The notes: generated from the sequence alone by a model not told the origin. 64,000 bases of DNA from Sphingomonas brevis (GCF_023516505.1 NZ_JAMGBB010000001.1:496001-560000); one strand, 5' to 3'; positions 19,007-30,367 are shown, counted from the stretch's first letter. Translations and numbers: made by a program.

Positions 19007-21136
19007 ATGGACTGGACGAGCGCCCCTATCACAGAGGACGCGCCGCTGGAACCGGCGCATCGACGCTTTTTGCCTGCGGCATTTTCGGCAGTTTTCGCGG
19101 CGGTTGAAGCCTTTCTCGAGCATGAGCGGGCGCAGGTGCCACCGTGGTTCACGGCCGCGTTCGGCGCCGGGATCGCCGCCTGGCTATGGATTCCGGACAG
19201 GAGCGGCTGGAGCGCGGCGATTTTGCTCGGCCTCGGCCTGGCCGCGGTGGGGGCTGCGATCGGCACCAGGCGCATTGGCGGGGCCTTGCAGTTCGGCGGA
19301 TTGGCGTTCGCCGCCGGCTGCACCCTGATCTGGTGGCGAAGCGAGCATGTCGCAGCGCCTCGGCTCGATCGGCCCCGGGTCGCGGCGTTCGAAGCGAGGG
19401 TCGACAGATATGAAATGCGTGCCGCCAAGGGCGACGTTCGCCTTACCCTTGTTACCGCCACGCAGGGGCTGCCGCGGTTGGTACGCATTTCGGTTCCTGA
19501 CGAGGATGTCGCGATCGGCCTAGGCATTGGCGCCAGGATCCGTGTCAGGGCGCGGCTGCAGCCTCCGCCGCCGATGGCGTTGCCGGGCAGCCATGATTTC
19601 GCGCGCGACCTCTGGTTTCAGGGTATCGGCGCGGTCGGCCGCGCAATTGGCCCGGTGGAGGTTATCGAGCCCTCTCCAGGCGGTGGCCTCGACGCGCTGC
19701 GCGAACGGCTCGGCCGCCATATCCGCGGGCAATTGCGGGACAGGGCCGGCGGCATCGCCACCGCGCTGGCGACCGGAGACCAGTCCGCGGTCGGTGACGA
19801 AGATGCCGAAGCGATGCGCCGCTCCGGCCTTGCCCATCTCCTCTCTGTCAGCGGCCTGCACATTGCCGCAGTGATCAGCGCGGCAATGTTGCTGACGCTC
19901 AAACTGCTGGCGCTCAGCGAGCGGTTGGCGCTGCGCTTCAACCTCGTGCTGGTCGCAGCGGGAGCGGGAGCGCTGGCGGGCCTGGGCTACACGCTGCTGA
20001 CCGGGATGCAGGTGCCAACCGTAAGGGCGTGCATCGCGGCGCTGCTGGTACTCGGCGGAATCGCGCTGGGCCGCGATGCGATCAGCCTGAGGCTGGTCGC
20101 GGTCGGGGCGTTGGCGGTGCTGCTGATCCGGCCCGAGGCGCTGGCCGGCGCGAGCTTCCAGATGAGCTTCGCCGCCGTCACTTCGATCATTGCGCTGCAT
20201 CATTGGGAACCGGTTCGGAAAATGTTTGGGCCGCGCGATGAAAGCCGGTTCTCGAGGATATTGCGCGGCGCCGTCGGCCTGTTGCTGACCGGGCTGGTGG
20301 TCGAGCTCGCGCTAATCCCGTTCGCGCTTCATCATTTCCATCGCGCAGGCCTCTACGGCGTGGCGGCCAATCTCATCGCAATCCCGCTCACCACCTTCGT
20401 CGTCATGCCTTTGGAAGCGCTGGCGCTGATCCTGGACCCGCTTGGCCTAAGCGCGCCCATTTGGACGGCCACCGGATGGTCGATCGATGCCATGCTGGTC
20501 CTGGCTCATCGGGTGGGCGAGGCCGAGGGGGCGGTCGCGATGCTGCCAACCATGCCGAGCTGGGCGTTCGCCTTGATGATTGGAGGCGGGCTATGGCTGA
20601 CCCTATGGAGCGGTCCCGTCCGGAGATGGGGCCTTTTGCCGTTTGCGATGGGCGCGCTCGGCGCTGCCATGGCGCCGGTTCCGGACATATTGATTACCGG
20701 CGATGGCCGGCACCTGGCCTTGATCCGCGACGATGGAGTGCCCGTCCTGCTCCGCAGCCGGACCGGCGATTTTGTCCGTGACCTGATGAGCGAGGCGTCG
20801 GCCTATGACGGCGACCCGCTTTCCCTTGAGGAACAGGGTTTCGCCCGCTGCAGCCGCGATGCATGCGTCGCCGACATTGTGCGGCACGGTACGGTTTGGC
20901 GCTTGCTCGCAACCCGCGGCCGCGACCGGATCGACTGGGCGGAGCTTACCAAGGCTTGCGCGGATGCCGACATCGTCGTTGCCGATCGCCGCTTGCCGCG
21001 AGGATGCTCACCGCGCTGGCTCAAGCTCGACCGCCAATCTCTGGAGAAGAATGGTGGCGTCGTAGTTTTTCTCGACGGCAGCCCGCGCGTTTCCACGGTT
21101 GCCGAAAGGGTCGCGCGTCATCCTTGGAGGAGTTGA
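19007..21136 (+). CDS. comEC: ComEC/Rec2-family protein
   Basis: Polytopic inner-membrane protein of 709 residues related to the DNA-uptake channel. N-terminal DUF4131-like region, then the competence domain with the hallmark LSVSGLHIA and about ten membrane helices. The C-terminal part corresponds to the metallo-beta-lactamase-like domain but I find no HxHxDH motif, so it looks degenerate. Whether the organism is naturally competent cannot be judged here. Located between gltX and lexA. Confidence 0.88.
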   Translation: MDWTSAPITEDAPLEPAHRRFLPAAFSAVFAAVEAFLEHERAQVPPWFTAAFGAGIAAWLWIPDRSGWSAAILLGLGLAAVGAAIGTRRIGGALQFGGLAFAAGCTLIWWRSEHVAAPRLDRPRVAAFEARVDRYEMRAAKGDVRLTLVTATQGLPRLVRISVPDEDVAIGLGIGARIRVRARLQPPPPMALPGSHDFARDLWFQGIGAVGRAIGPVEVIEPSPGGGLDALRERLGRHIRGQLRDRAGGIATALATGDQSAVGDEDAEAMRRSGLAHLLSVSGLHIAAVISAAMLLTLKLLALSERLALRFNLVLVAAGAGALAGLGYTLLTGMQVPTVRACIAALLVLGGIALGRDAISLRLVAVGALAVLLIRPEALAGASFQMSFAAVTSIIALHHWEPVRKMFGPRDESRFSRILRGAVGLLLTGLVVELALIPFALHHFHRAGLYGVAANLIAIPLTTFVVMPLEALALILDPLGLSAPIWTATGWSIDAMLVLAHRVGEAEGAVAMLPTMPSWAFALMIGGGLWLTLWSGPVRRWGLLPFAMGALGAAMAPVPDILITGDGRHLALIRDDGVPVLLRSRTGDFVRDLMSEASAYDGDPLSLEEQGFARCSRDACVADIVRHGTVWRLLATRGRDRIDWAELTKACADADIVVADRRLPRGCSPRWLKLDRQSLEKNGGVVVFLDGSPRVSTVAERVARHPWRS

Positions 21137-21481
21137 TCAGGCCTCTTGCCACACAGCCAATTCGCTGCCGGATGGGTCGATGAAATGGAATCGCCGGCCG
21201 CCGGGGAAGGAAAAGATCGCCTTGGCGATGATCCCGCCCGACTTCATCACCGCGTCGAATGCCGCTTCGAGATCGTCAACCCGGATCACCGGGAGCGGCG
21301 CTGCCAGCGCCTCCGACGGCTGTCCGTTCAATCCCAGGTCGACATCGCCGCTGCTTGTCGCGGCATAGTCGGGACCATAGTCGGTGAACTTCCAGCCGAA
21401 CGCCTTGGCGTAAAAGCCGCGCGTCAGCTCATGCGCCGTGACGCTGGGGAGTTCGACATAGTCGATGCGGGGTGAGGGCAT
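21137..21481 (-). CDS. VOC family (glyoxalase-like) protein
   Basis: Small vicinal-oxygen-chelate fold protein of 114-116 residues: DYVELPSVTAHELTRGFYAKAFGW is split here as the first beta-alpha unit, and FHFIDPSGSELAVW is the closing strand with the usual Glu. One module only, so it is probably a dimer. Substrate unknown. Two ATGs lie six bases apart; the second (21481) has AGGA at 6 bases, while for the first the site abuts the start codon. It is convergent with comEC. Confidence 0.82.
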   Translation of the reverse strand: MPSPRIDYVELPSVTAHELTRGFYAKAFGWKFTDYGPDYAATSSGDVDLGLNGQPSEALAAPLPVIRVDDLEAAFDAVMKSGGIIAKAIFSFPGGRRFHFIDPSGSELAVWQEA

Positions 21482-21493
21482 GTCCATTCCTAA

Positions 21494-21588
21494 CCGTTCG
21501 TCCTGAGCGAGAGATAGACCCAGAACTCCGTCATCCCCATGCGCGCCCTTCGACTACAGCCCTTCGGGCTTCCGCTCAGGACGAACGG
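21494..21588. repeat. Dispersed palindromic repeat, family D, VOC-lexA gap
   Basis: Bounded by CCGTTCGTCCTGAGCG and CGCTCAGGACGAACGG, perfect inverted ends of 16 bases. An internal hairpin (AGCCCTTCGGGCT) lies near 21559. Related to 3775-3842. Confidence 0.8.
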
Positions 21589-21607
21589 AGGGGTTGGTAA
21601 GTCAAAC

Positions 21608-22258
21608 TCAGTAGCGCCGGATCAGGCCGGACAGGCGTCCCTGAATGGTCACCCTGCTTTCGTCATAGCGCTGCGGTTCATAGGAACGATTGGCGGGATC
21701 GAGGCGGATCATCTGGCCTTCGCGACGATAGGTTTTGAGCGTCGCTTCCTCATTGTCGATAAGCGCGACGACGATCTCTCCGTCACGGGCGCTGTCGACC
21801 TTGCGAATGAGGGCGAAGTCCCCGTCGAGAATTCCTTCGTCGACCATGGAGTCGCCCGACACCTCCAGCGCATAATGCTCGCCCGGCCCAAGCAAGGCAG
21901 CAGGGACAGCGAAGCCCTCATTGCCTTGCAATGCCTCGATCGGCGTACCGGCGGCGATCCGGCCGTGCAGCGGAATTTCGATCGTGTCGTTGGCCGCAGT
22001 GGGCACGACCGGCCGGGCCTGAGCAACTGGCGCAGGGGCCGCGACCTCGGGCATCTTCACCACCTCCAGCGCCCGGGCTCGATTGGGCAGGCGGCGGATG
22101 AACTGCCGTTCCTCAAGCGCCGAGATGAGCCGGTGCACGCCTGACTTGGATTTCAGGTCCAACGCCTCGCGCATCTCGTCGAAACTTGGCGAAACGCCGG
22201 TTGCGGACAGCCGCTGGTGAATGAAGTTCAGCAACTCGTGCTGCTTGGCGGTGAGCAT
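21608..22258 (-). CDS. lexA: LexA repressor
   Basis: SOS-response transcriptional repressor with self-cleavage, 216 residues. The N-terminal winged helix (residues 1-65) is followed by a linker and an S24 peptidase domain. The Ala-Gly cleavage site lies in GRIAAGTP, nucleophile Ser in SGDSMVDEG and catalytic Lys in EATLKTYRR. The start has a strong GGAGGGG site. A perfect GTTC-N7-GTTC operator lies 16 bases upstream, so the gene is autoregulated. Confidence 0.97.
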   Translation of the reverse strand: MLTAKQHELLNFIHQRLSATGVSPSFDEMREALDLKSKSGVHRLISALEERQFIRRLPNRARALEVVKMPEVAAPAPVAQARPVVPTAANDTIEIPLHGRIAAGTPIEALQGNEGFAVPAALLGPGEHYALEVSGDSMVDEGILDGDFALIRKVDSARDGEIVVALIDNEEATLKTYRREGQMIRLDPANRSYEPQRYDESRVTIQGRLSGLIRRY

Positions 22259-22274
22259 CGGACCCCTCCGTGCG

Positions 22275-22289
22275 GAACGAACAGAGAAC
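22275..22289 (-). promoter_or_regulatory. LexA operator (SOS box) of lexA
   Basis: On the minus strand the sequence is GTTCTCTGTTCGTTC, an exact GTTC-N7-GTTC direct repeat, the alphaproteobacterial LexA-binding consensus. It sits 16 bases upstream of the lexA ATG and overlaps the last base of the proposed -10 hexamer. Confidence 0.9.
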
Positions 22290-22317
22290 GTGTAGGCAAC
22301 AAAAAGTCCGGCGTCAA
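22289..22317 (-). promoter_or_regulatory. Putative sigma-70 promoter of lexA
   Basis: On the minus strand TTGACG (22317-22312), 17-base spacer, TACACG (22294-22289). The SOS box begins at the end of the -10, so LexA bound there would block initiation. The -35 overlaps the stop codon of trpG. Confidence 0.55.
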
Positions 22318-22898
22318 GCAGTAACGAAGCAGGCGGTTAGGAATGCGTTGAGCAATGGCCGACCCTGTTCCGAGGCAACGCTTTCGGGGTGGAATTGAAT
22401 GCCGTGAACCGGCGCGTCGGCATGCCGCATCGCCATTACCGTCCCATCGTCGCTCCAGGCATTGGGCAAAAGCGGAGGTCTTGGATCGGTTACCGCCAGC
22501 GAATGATAGCGGGTGGCGGCGAAGGGCGAGGGGATTCCGGCAAAAAGTCCGCTGCCGTCGTGGCGCACCTGGGCGATCTTGCCATGGACCGGATGGGTCC
22601 GCCCGACGGCAGAGCCGCAGGCAACCGCAATCGCCTGGTGGCCAAGGCAGACGCCAAGCAGCGATCTCCGCCGTTCGATGCACGCCTTGGCCAGTGAAAC
22701 TGATATTCCGGCGTCTTCGGGCTTGCCGGGGCCAGGCGAGATCAGGATGCCGTCAGCGCCAGAACCAATCGCTTCGGCAACTGTCAACGCGTCGTTGCGC
22801 TTGACCGCCACCTCGGCGCCAAGAGCGGCAAGATAGTCGACCAGCATGTAAGTGAAGCTGTCGAAGTTATCGACCACCAGGATCCGCGGAGCGGTCAC
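22314..22898 (-). CDS. trpG: Anthranilate/aminodeoxychorismate synthase glutamine amidotransferase (TrpG/PabA)
   Basis: Class I glutamine amidotransferase of 194 residues that supplies ammonia to anthranilate synthase, or to aminodeoxychorismate synthase in folate synthesis. The triad is visible: Cys in [13 protein letters not shown] and His/Glu in GIQFHPESV; the N-terminus [14 protein letters not shown] is typical. It starts at GTG 22898 with GAGG six bases upstream. No trpE, trpD or trpC is nearby: ppiD lies directly upstream and lexA directly downstream. Confidence 0.93.
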   Translation of the reverse strand: MTAPRILVVDNFDSFTYMLVDYLAALGAEVAVKRNDALTVAEAIGSGADGILISPGPGKPEDAGISVSLAKACIERRRSLLGVCLGHQAIAVACGSAVGRTHPVHGKIAQVRHDGSGLFAGIPSPFAATRYHSLAVTDPRPPLLPNAWSDDGTVMAMRHADAPVHGIQFHPESVASEQGRPLLNAFLTACFVTA

Positions 22899-22911
22899 TG
22901 GCCGCCTCAGC

Positions 22912-24849
22912 TCATTGTTCGGCGCCGGAATAGCGCTGCTTGGCGGCCGCGATCGCCTCATCGTTGCGCTTGACCCCTTGCTCGATCTTCATCGCCGCCA
23001 GCAGCTGCTGGCCGAGCTCATCGGAGACCGCGCCCTCGAACTCGCGCTGAGTTCTGACGATCAGGCCAGGCGCGGAAAAGGCGTTGCCGGGCACAATCTT
23101 GTTGGTTTTGACAATGAAGAAGCCACGGTCGCGCGGGTCGGCAACCATGCGGCTTTTTCCCTGGGTCAGGGAAAACAGCATTTTGAGCGGCGCGGCGGCA
23201 TCGGCATTGGCTTCCGAGATCTGGATGCGCCGCGCTACAACCGGCTCGACCGGGGGAAGTGCCACACCGGCTTCGGCGATAGCTTTTTCCATCGGTTCGC
23301 CGCGCGCTACCTTGGCCGCGATCTGGGAAGCGACCGCCTGGGCCCGGTCCATCGCCTTGCGGCGGATCCAGTCGGCGCGGACCTGATCCTTTATTTCCGC
23401 CAGCGGGGCAGGCGCGGCTTCGATGACCCGGTCGACCGCGACAATCACATAGCCGCCGTCATTTGCCAGCGTGACAACTTCCGGGTCGTCGTCGACCGCC
23501 ATCGCAAAGCCGGCCTTTAGCGCGGGTTGAAGCTCCGCCGGGAATTTGTAGGCGGCGTCGCCGCGCGCAGCCCCGCCGGCATTGATCGCAGGAGTGGTAA
23601 CGACCGGCAGCTTCGCAGCGCCAACCGCCTCGGCGAAGCTGGCCCCATCGTCGATCCTGTCCTCGACCTTGGTCACCGCGTCGGTCAATGACTCCTTGCG
23701 CTTGCTCGTCGCGAGCAGCGCGGCGATCTCATCATGCGCCTGGGCCAGGCTCTTGCCGGTCGCATTGCGAATGTCTTCGATCTTGATCACGTGCCAGCCG
23801 AGGTCCGACCGGACCGGTCCGACAATCGCGCCCTTGGCGGCGGCGAAGGCGGAATTGGCGATTGCCGCTCCGCCAAGGGTCGAGAATTGGGCGCGGGTCT
23901 GCGGGCCGACAGCCACATCGGCAGCGGATAATCCTGCCGGGGCGGCGGCGGCGGCGAAGCTGCCACCGGCCTTCGCCCGCGCCGCGATGCCGTCGGCCTG
24001 CTGCTTGTCCTGGACCACGGCCTGGCTCAACACGCGGGTTTCGCTGCCGGCATAATTCGCCTGGTTGGCCTTGTAATAGGCGGCGATCTCGGCCTCGCTC
24101 GGGGCAGCTCCAGCTACCGTTTCGGGGCTGATCGTGGCCAGCCGCAAGATTCGCTGCTCCGCAACCATGTAGCGCGGACGATTCTGGGTGTAGAAGGACT
24201 GAAGATCTCCATCGGACGGGTTGAGGCCTCCGCGGAAAATATCGGCCGGCACCACCGACATCTGGCCCTCGCGCTGCTCGAGCAGCATTGCCGCATAGGG
24301 CCGGGCAACCCCTACCGGGACTTTGGCCTCGACTGCGGCGGGCGCCAGAATCAGCCGCTGGGTTATCGCCACCTGAATCAGGCGGCGGACGTCGGCATCG
24401 GTGAGCTGTTCCTGCGCCAGAAAGGCATTGTAGGCCTGCTCATTGAATTTGCCGTCGAGCCCCTTGGTCTGCGGCAGGGCGGCGATTTCGCCGTCGACCA
24501 GTCGCTTGGACATGACGAAACCATGATCTTCGCCAAAAGCGATCAGCGCGTGCTCGTTGACCAGTGCCTCGAGAATTTGGTCGAATTGCTTGGCGAGCGT
24601 CGCATAGCTCGCTTCCGGATTTTGCTGCCGTGCGTCGGCGAGTGCACGCTTCATCGCACTATCCAGGTCGCGCTCGCTGACCGGCTCGCCACCGATCTTG
24701 ACCAGCGTCCCCTTGCTCATCCCGAAATTGCCGGAAAAGACGCTGCGGATGTCCTGCATCGCAAAGCCGGCCAGGATCATCAGCAGGATCAGGACCATCA
24801 GTCCGGTACCGACCGCGGATTTGGACAGGCGGCGGAAGAATGAAAGCAT
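22912..24849 (-). CDS. PpiD-like periplasmic peptidyl-prolyl isomerase/foldase
   Basis: 645 residues. One N-terminal membrane anchor (GLMVLILLMILAGFAMQDI, residues 17-35) and a large periplasmic part with a SurA_N-type chaperone region and a rotamase domain (about residues 255-360). It should assist folding of exported proteins at the Sec translocon. The ATG at 24849 gives MLSFFRRLSKSAVG, a standard PpiD start. It is followed, 14 bases on, by trpG and is divergent from tpiA. Confidence 0.9.
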   Translation of the reverse strand: MLSFFRRLSKSAVGTGLMVLILLMILAGFAMQDIRSVFSGNFGMSKGTLVKIGGEPVSERDLDSAMKRALADARQQNPEASYATLAKQFDQILEALVNEHALIAFGEDHGFVMSKRLVDGEIAALPQTKGLDGKFNEQAYNAFLAQEQLTDADVRRLIQVAITQRLILAPAAVEAKVPVGVARPYAAMLLEQREGQMSVVPADIFRGGLNPSDGDLQSFYTQNRPRYMVAEQRILRLATISPETVAGAAPSEAEIAAYYKANQANYAGSETRVLSQAVVQDKQQADGIAARAKAGGSFAAAAAPAGLSAADVAVGPQTRAQFSTLGGAAIANSAFAAAKGAIVGPVRSDLGWHVIKIEDIRNATGKSLAQAHDEIAALLATSKRKESLTDAVTKVEDRIDDGASFAEAVGAAKLPVVTTPAINAGGAARGDAAYKFPAELQPALKAGFAMAVDDDPEVVTLANDGGYVIVAVDRVIEAAPAPLAEIKDQVRADWIRRKAMDRAQAVASQIAAKVARGEPMEKAIAEAGVALPPVEPVVARRIQISEANADAAAPLKMLFSLTQGKSRMVADPRDRGFFIVKTNKIVPGNAFSAPGLIVRTQREFEGAVSDELGQQLLAAMKIEQGVKRNDEAIAAAKQRYSGAEQ

Positions 24850-24930
24850 GGGATCTCTTGGCTTTGAAAAAGGTTCGCGCCGCTTTAGGGGCCGCATCTA
24901 ACAACGGCAAGCGGGCTGAAGGGGAGATTT

Positions 24931-25683
24931 ATGGCACGGCGAAAGCTGGTCGCGGGAAATTGGAAGATGCATGGCCTCGCGGCTGATCTCGGCGAAATTT
25001 CCGCCGTTTCGATTGCCGCGGAGACGGCCGGCGCCGATGTCGCGCTGTGCCTTCCGGCAACCCTGATCGAGCGCGCCGTGCGGGCAGCGCCAGGCTTTGC
25101 AATCGGCGGCCAGGATGTGCACCAGTCGGACAAGGGCGCGCATACCGGCTGTGTGTCGGCGGCCATGCTGATCGATGCCGGCGCCAGCTTGACCATCGTC
25201 GGCCATAGCGAGCGGCGCGAGGCGCAGGGCGAAAGCGACGCCGACGTTAAAGCCAAGGCAGAATCGGCGCTGCTCGCCGGGCTGTCGGTGATCCTGTGCG
25301 TCGGCGAAAGCGATGCAGTCCGCGAAGCGGGCGATGCCGTCTCGACGGTGTCGTCCCAGCTCGATTCTTCCCTGCCTCGCGGTGACGTTGCTTCGGCCGG
25401 CGTCCCGGACCGTCTGGCCGTGGCCTATGAGCCGATCTGGGCAATCGGTACCGGCAAGGTGCCGTCGATCGCGGACATCGGCGAAATGCATGCCGCGCTG
25501 CGGGAACGGCTGAAGGCCGCCTATGGAGAAGCAGGGGAAGGCGTGCGGATTCTCTATGGGGGATCGGTCAAGGCCACGAACGCCGCCGAAATCTTCGGCG
25601 TCGATGACGTTGATGGAGCGCTGGTCGGCGGGGCGAGCCTCAAGACAAGCGACTTCCTGCCGATCGTCGAAGCAGCGCGTTGA
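24931..25683 (+). CDS. tpiA: Triosephosphate isomerase
   Basis: Glycolytic interconversion of dihydroxyacetone phosphate and glyceraldehyde 3-phosphate; 250 residues, TIM barrel. Active-site Lys in AGNWKMHG, His in VGHSERR, Glu in AYEPIWAIGTG, and the phosphate loop YGGSVKATNA. Start preceded by GGGGAG. Upstream of secG and pyrG, the usual sphingomonad order. Confidence 0.97.
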   Translation: MARRKLVAGNWKMHGLAADLGEISAVSIAAETAGADVALCLPATLIERAVRAAPGFAIGGQDVHQSDKGAHTGCVSAAMLIDAGASLTIVGHSERREAQGESDADVKAKAESALLAGLSVILCVGESDAVREAGDAVSTVSSQLDSSLPRGDVASAGVPDRLAVAYEPIWAIGTGKVPSIADIGEMHAALRERLKAAYGEAGEGVRILYGGSVKATNAAEIFGVDDVDGALVGGASLKTSDFLPIVEAAR

Positions 25684-25745
25684 ACAATCCAGGATCCGCC
25701 GCTATCTGGCGGTCCGAATTTCCTTTTTTCGGTTAGGCCTTTTCA

Positions 25746-26090
25746 ATGTTCACCTTCCTGCTGGTCGTCCAGACCCTGGTCGCGGCGGCGCTTGTCGCAG
25801 TCATTCTCATGCAGCGTTCGGAAGGCGGCGGCCTTGGTGTCAGCAGTTCCTCGGCCGGCCTCATGACCGCCCGCGGGGCGGCGGATTTCCTGACCCGCGC
25901 CACGGCGATCCTGGGCGGCCTGTTCATCACCATCTCCATCGTGCTGGCTGCGATTGCCGGCGTCAGCCGCGAATCGACCGCCGTCGACACCAGCCTGGTG
26001 AAGCAGCAGCCGGTGCAGCAGGCTCCGATTGCTCCCACGGCGCCCCCGGCCGGCAACGAGACTACGCCTGCCGTCCCGCTCGCTCAGTAG
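25746..26090 (+). CDS. secG: Preprotein translocase subunit SecG
   Basis: Inner-membrane Sec component, 114 residues, with two hydrophobic helices (about 3-22 and 50-72), the conserved MQRSEGGGLG between them, and a Gln/Pro/Ala-rich tail. 62 bases follow tpiA. A strong hairpin separates it from pyrG. Confidence 0.93.
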   Translation: MFTFLLVVQTLVAAALVAVILMQRSEGGGLGVSSSSAGLMTARGAADFLTRATAILGGLFITISIVLAAIAGVSRESTAVDTSLVKQQPVQQAPIAPTAPPAGNETTPAVPLAQ

Positions 26091-26114
26091 CGCTTTTTCA
26101 ACTTTATTTGACTC

Positions 26115-26143
26115 GGGCGCTTGCCACGAATGGCAAAGCGCCC
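26115..26143 (+). other. Hairpin in the secG-pyrG gap
   Basis: GGGCGCTTGCCA pairs with TGGCAAAGCGCCC around a CGAA loop, about 12 base pairs with one bulged A. It ends 16 bases before the pyrG ATG and is not followed by a T-run, so it is more likely a leader or processing element than a simple terminator. Confidence 0.6.
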
Positions 26144-26147
26144 GTAA

Positions 26148-27794
<1,647 letters not shown>

Positions 27795-27838
27795 GCTGTC
27801 ATCCCGGACTTGATGATCGGCATGCGGGACAGGGGGCC

Positions 27839-27922
27839 GTCACGAAGTGAATTCGTGACGTCAGTCGCTGCTGCGCGCGCTGGCCGGCATTCGTCGACTG
27901 TTCGCCGAAGCCAGGCTTCGGC
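27839..27922. repeat. Two tandem hairpins downstream of pyrG
   Basis: First hairpin GTCACGAA-GTGAA-TTCGTGAC (27839-27859, 8 base pairs, perfect). Second hairpin GCCGAAGCC-A-GGCTTCGGC (27904-27922, 9-base arms). A degenerate GTCATCCCGGACTTGATG start at 27798 looks like the remains of another dispersed repeat. They may end pyrG transcription; no T-run is present. Confidence 0.5.
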
Positions 27923-27979
27923 TCCGCGCCTCATGCCGATTCATTTGGCGTTCATCGACAGAGGCGCTACCTCGGCTCC

Positions 27980-28216
27980 ATGCAGGGGAAGCTCATCATC
28001 GGAGCATTGTTGGTAACGGCCTTCGGCGCCGTCCCGGCGATGGCGGGCGAACCGGTCAAACGCCAGACCTGCCAGAAAGGCGACCCGCCTCAGCAGGTGC
28101 AACAGCAGCGGCAGCAGGTTGCGAACCAGCAGCAGGCAAAGGTCAAGCCGCAGGGCTGCCCGATCACCCGGATGATCCCGTCCGTGGTCGACCCAACTCC
28201 GACCTTCCTGCTCTGA
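27980..28216 (+). CDS. Small exported Gln-rich protein (unknown)
   Basis: 78 residues. The N-terminus MQGKLIIGALLVTAFGAVPAMA is cut here by a likely signal peptidase site after AMA. The mature part has two Cys (one either side of a Gln-rich stretch with QQVQQQRQQVANQQQ) that could form a disulfide, and ends in PTPTFLL. No family recognised. Codon use fits the neighbours, but there is no clear ribosome site. Lies between pyrG and trxB. Confidence 0.6.
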   Translation: MQGKLIIGALLVTAFGAVPAMAGEPVKRQTCQKGDPPQQVQQQRQQVANQQQAKVKPQGCPITRMIPSVVDPTPTFLL

Positions 28217-28262
28217 TTTTCAAACCATTGCGGGAGCGCGAGTCGCACCCTAATTGACGGCG

Positions 28263-29231
28263 ATGAGCAATATCGTTTCCAGTCGCCTGATCGTCCTCGG
28301 CTCCGGTCCTGCCGGCTACACCGCCGCCATTTATGCCGCGCGCGCCGGCCTCAATCCGATCGTCGTCCAGGGCATCCAGCCGGGCGGCCAGCTGACCACC
28401 ACGACCGACGTCGAAAATTATCCGGGCTTTCGCAGCGTTATCCAGGGACCCTGGCTGATGGACGAAATGCAGGCCCAGGCCGAGCATGTCGGCACCAAGG
28501 TCGTCTGGGATCACATCTCCGAGGTCGATTTGTCGCGCCGCCCGTTCGTTCTCAAAGGCGACAGCGGCGGGGAATATCACGCCGATGCGCTGGTCATTGC
28601 TACCGGTGCCCAGGCCAAATGGCTCGGCCTGCCGTCGGAAGAGCATATGAAGGGGAAAGGCGCTTCGGCCTGCGCGACCTGCGACGGCTTTTTCTACCGC
28701 GGCAAGAAGGTGGCGGTGATCGGCGGCGGCAACACCGCGGTCGAGGAAGCACTTTACCTCACCAACCACAGCCATGACGTGACCTTGATCCACCGCCGCG
28801 ATTCGCTTCGCGCCGAGAAAATCCTCCAGGACCGGCTGTTCGCCCATCCCAACATCAAGATCATCTGGGACAGCGAAGTCGCCGAGTTCGTCGCCGGCGG
28901 CATGCCGGAAGCGCTGGTCGGGCTCGACATCCGCAACGTGAAGAGCGGCTCGATCAGCCGGATCGATGTCGATGGGGCATTCGTCGCCATCGGCCACAAG
29001 CCGGCAACCGAGTTATTTGCCGGCAAGCTCAAGCTCGACAGCGACGGCTATATCGAGGTCGAGACCGGAACGACCCGCACGTCCGTCCCCGGAGTCTTCG
29101 CCTGCGGCGACGTGATGGACAAGATCTACCGACAGGCGGTGACCGCCGCCGGGACCGGCTGCATGGCTGCGCTCGACGCCGAGAAGTTCCTCGCCGCCGA
29201 AGAGTTTGGAGCCCTGCAAGCCGCTGAATAG
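28263..29231 (+). CDS. trxB: Thioredoxin-disulfide reductase
   Basis: NADPH-dependent flavoprotein that reduces thioredoxin; 322 residues. FAD motif [19 protein letters not shown], redox pair in [10 protein letters not shown] (CxxC), NADPH motif [12 protein letters not shown], and the C-terminal FACGDVMD. The ATG at 28263 is preferred to TTG at 28254. It is convergent with pit. Confidence 0.97.
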   Translation: MSNIVSSRLIVLGSGPAGYTAAIYAARAGLNPIVVQGIQPGGQLTTTTDVENYPGFRSVIQGPWLMDEMQAQAEHVGTKVVWDHISEVDLSRRPFVLKGDSGGEYHADALVIATGAQAKWLGLPSEEHMKGKGASACATCDGFFYRGKKVAVIGGGNTAVEEALYLTNHSHDVTLIHRRDSLRAEKILQDRLFAHPNIKIIWDSEVAEFVAGGMPEALVGLDIRNVKSGSISRIDVDGAFVAIGHKPATELFAGKLKLDSDGYIEVETGTTRTSVPGVFACGDVMDKIYRQAVTAAGTGCMAALDAEKFLAAEEFGALQAAE

Positions 29232-29256
29232 GCTGCGGCATCGTGCACAACCTCCT

Positions 29257-29326
29257 CGTCATCCCCGCGAAAGCGGGGACCCAGCGGAATCAATAGATTT
29301 AGGTTCCCGCTTTCGCGGGAAAGACG
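29257..29326. repeat. Dispersed palindromic repeat, family B, trxB-pit gap
   Basis: Left arm CGTCATCCCCGCGAAAGCGG, right arm TCCCGCTTTCGCGGGAAAGACG, inverted copies of one arm around an AT-richer centre. It lies between convergent genes, where it could stop transcription from both sides. The same family is inside fmt (35685-35756). Confidence 0.8.
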
Positions 29327-29350
29327 AAATTTTACTGTCTGCTCAGCGCT

Positions 29351-30367
29351 TTAGTCGAACAGCGTTGTAATCCAGAAAAACAGCGCCGCCACGGCCGCCG
29401 AGGCCGGGATGGTGATCAGCCAGGCCATCACGACATTCTGCGCTACTCCCCAGCGGACAGCCGACGCCCGCTTGGCCACGCCGGCGCCGATCACCGCGCC
29501 GGTGATGGTGTGAGTGGTCGACACCGGGATTCCGAACCAGCTCGCTCCGAACAACATCACCGATCCGCCGGTTGAGGCGGCGAAGCCCTGATGCTGCGAC
29601 AATTTGGTAATCCGGCTGCCCATCGTCTCGATGATCCGCCAGCCGCCGGTCATGGTCCCGAGGCCGATCGCGATGTAGCAGCTGATCGCGACCCAATGCG
29701 GTACGTGGAATTCACCGCTGAGATAGCCCGTCGAATAGAGCAGCACGGTGATGATGCCCATCGTCTTCTGCGCATCGTTGAGGCCGTGCCCGACCGAGTA
29801 AGCTGCGGCCGACGCCAGGTGCAGCGCCCGAAACGTCCCCTCAGCCCCACGGTTGGATGCGCGCAGCGCGGCCCAGCTGGTCAACAGCATGATCAGCATC
29901 GCCACCAGCATACCGAGCAGCGGCGCCAGCGGAATGAACAGCAGGGTCTTGTTGAGGCCGGACCATTGGATGGTGCCGGTACCTGCCGCCGCCACGCCCG
30001 CGCCGACAATTCCGCCGACCAGCGCATGGCTCGATGACGAGGGGATGCCCTTCAGCCAGGTCACCACGTTCCAGAACATGGCCCCGATCAGCGCGGCGAA
30101 GACCACGGCCGGCGTGACCATGTCCTTGTCGATCAGACCCTTGCCGATCGTGTCAGCGACCTTGTGCAGGGCCGGGAACCACAAGGTAAGGAAATAGGCC
30201 GCGAAGTTGAAGAAGGCGGCAAAGGCCACCGCTTGTACCGGCCCCAGAAGCTTGGTCGCAACCACGGTGGCGATCGAATTGGCCGCGTCGTGAAGGCCGT
30301 TCAAATAATCGAACGCCAGCGCCAGGACGATTAGTCCGATCAGCAGCGGCATCGCCAGTTCATGCAT
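29351..30367 (-). CDS. pit: Inorganic phosphate transporter, Pit family
   Basis: Low-affinity phosphate (metal-phosphate/proton) symporter; 338 residues with about ten membrane helices. The internally duplicated family signature is present as FDYLNGLHDAANSIATVVA and as SVGHGLNDAQKTMGII, with GIPVSTTHTITGAVIGAG near the end. It lies 14 bases after the Nudix-DUF47 gene, a standard DUF47-Pit pair. Confidence 0.94.
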   Translation of the reverse strand: MHELAMPLLIGLIVLALAFDYLNGLHDAANSIATVVATKLLGPVQAVAFAAFFNFAAYFLTLWFPALHKVADTIGKGLIDKDMVTPAVVFAALIGAMFWNVVTWLKGIPSSSSHALVGGIVGAGVAAAGTGTIQWSGLNKTLLFIPLAPLLGMLVAMLIMLLTSWAALRASNRGAEGTFRALHLASAAAYSVGHGLNDAQKTMGIITVLLYSTGYLSGEFHVPHWVAISCYIAIGLGTMTGGWRIIETMGSRITKLSQHQGFAASTGGSVMLFGASWFGIPVSTTHTITGAVIGAGVAKRASAVRWGVAQNVVMAWLITIPASAAVAALFFWITTLFD

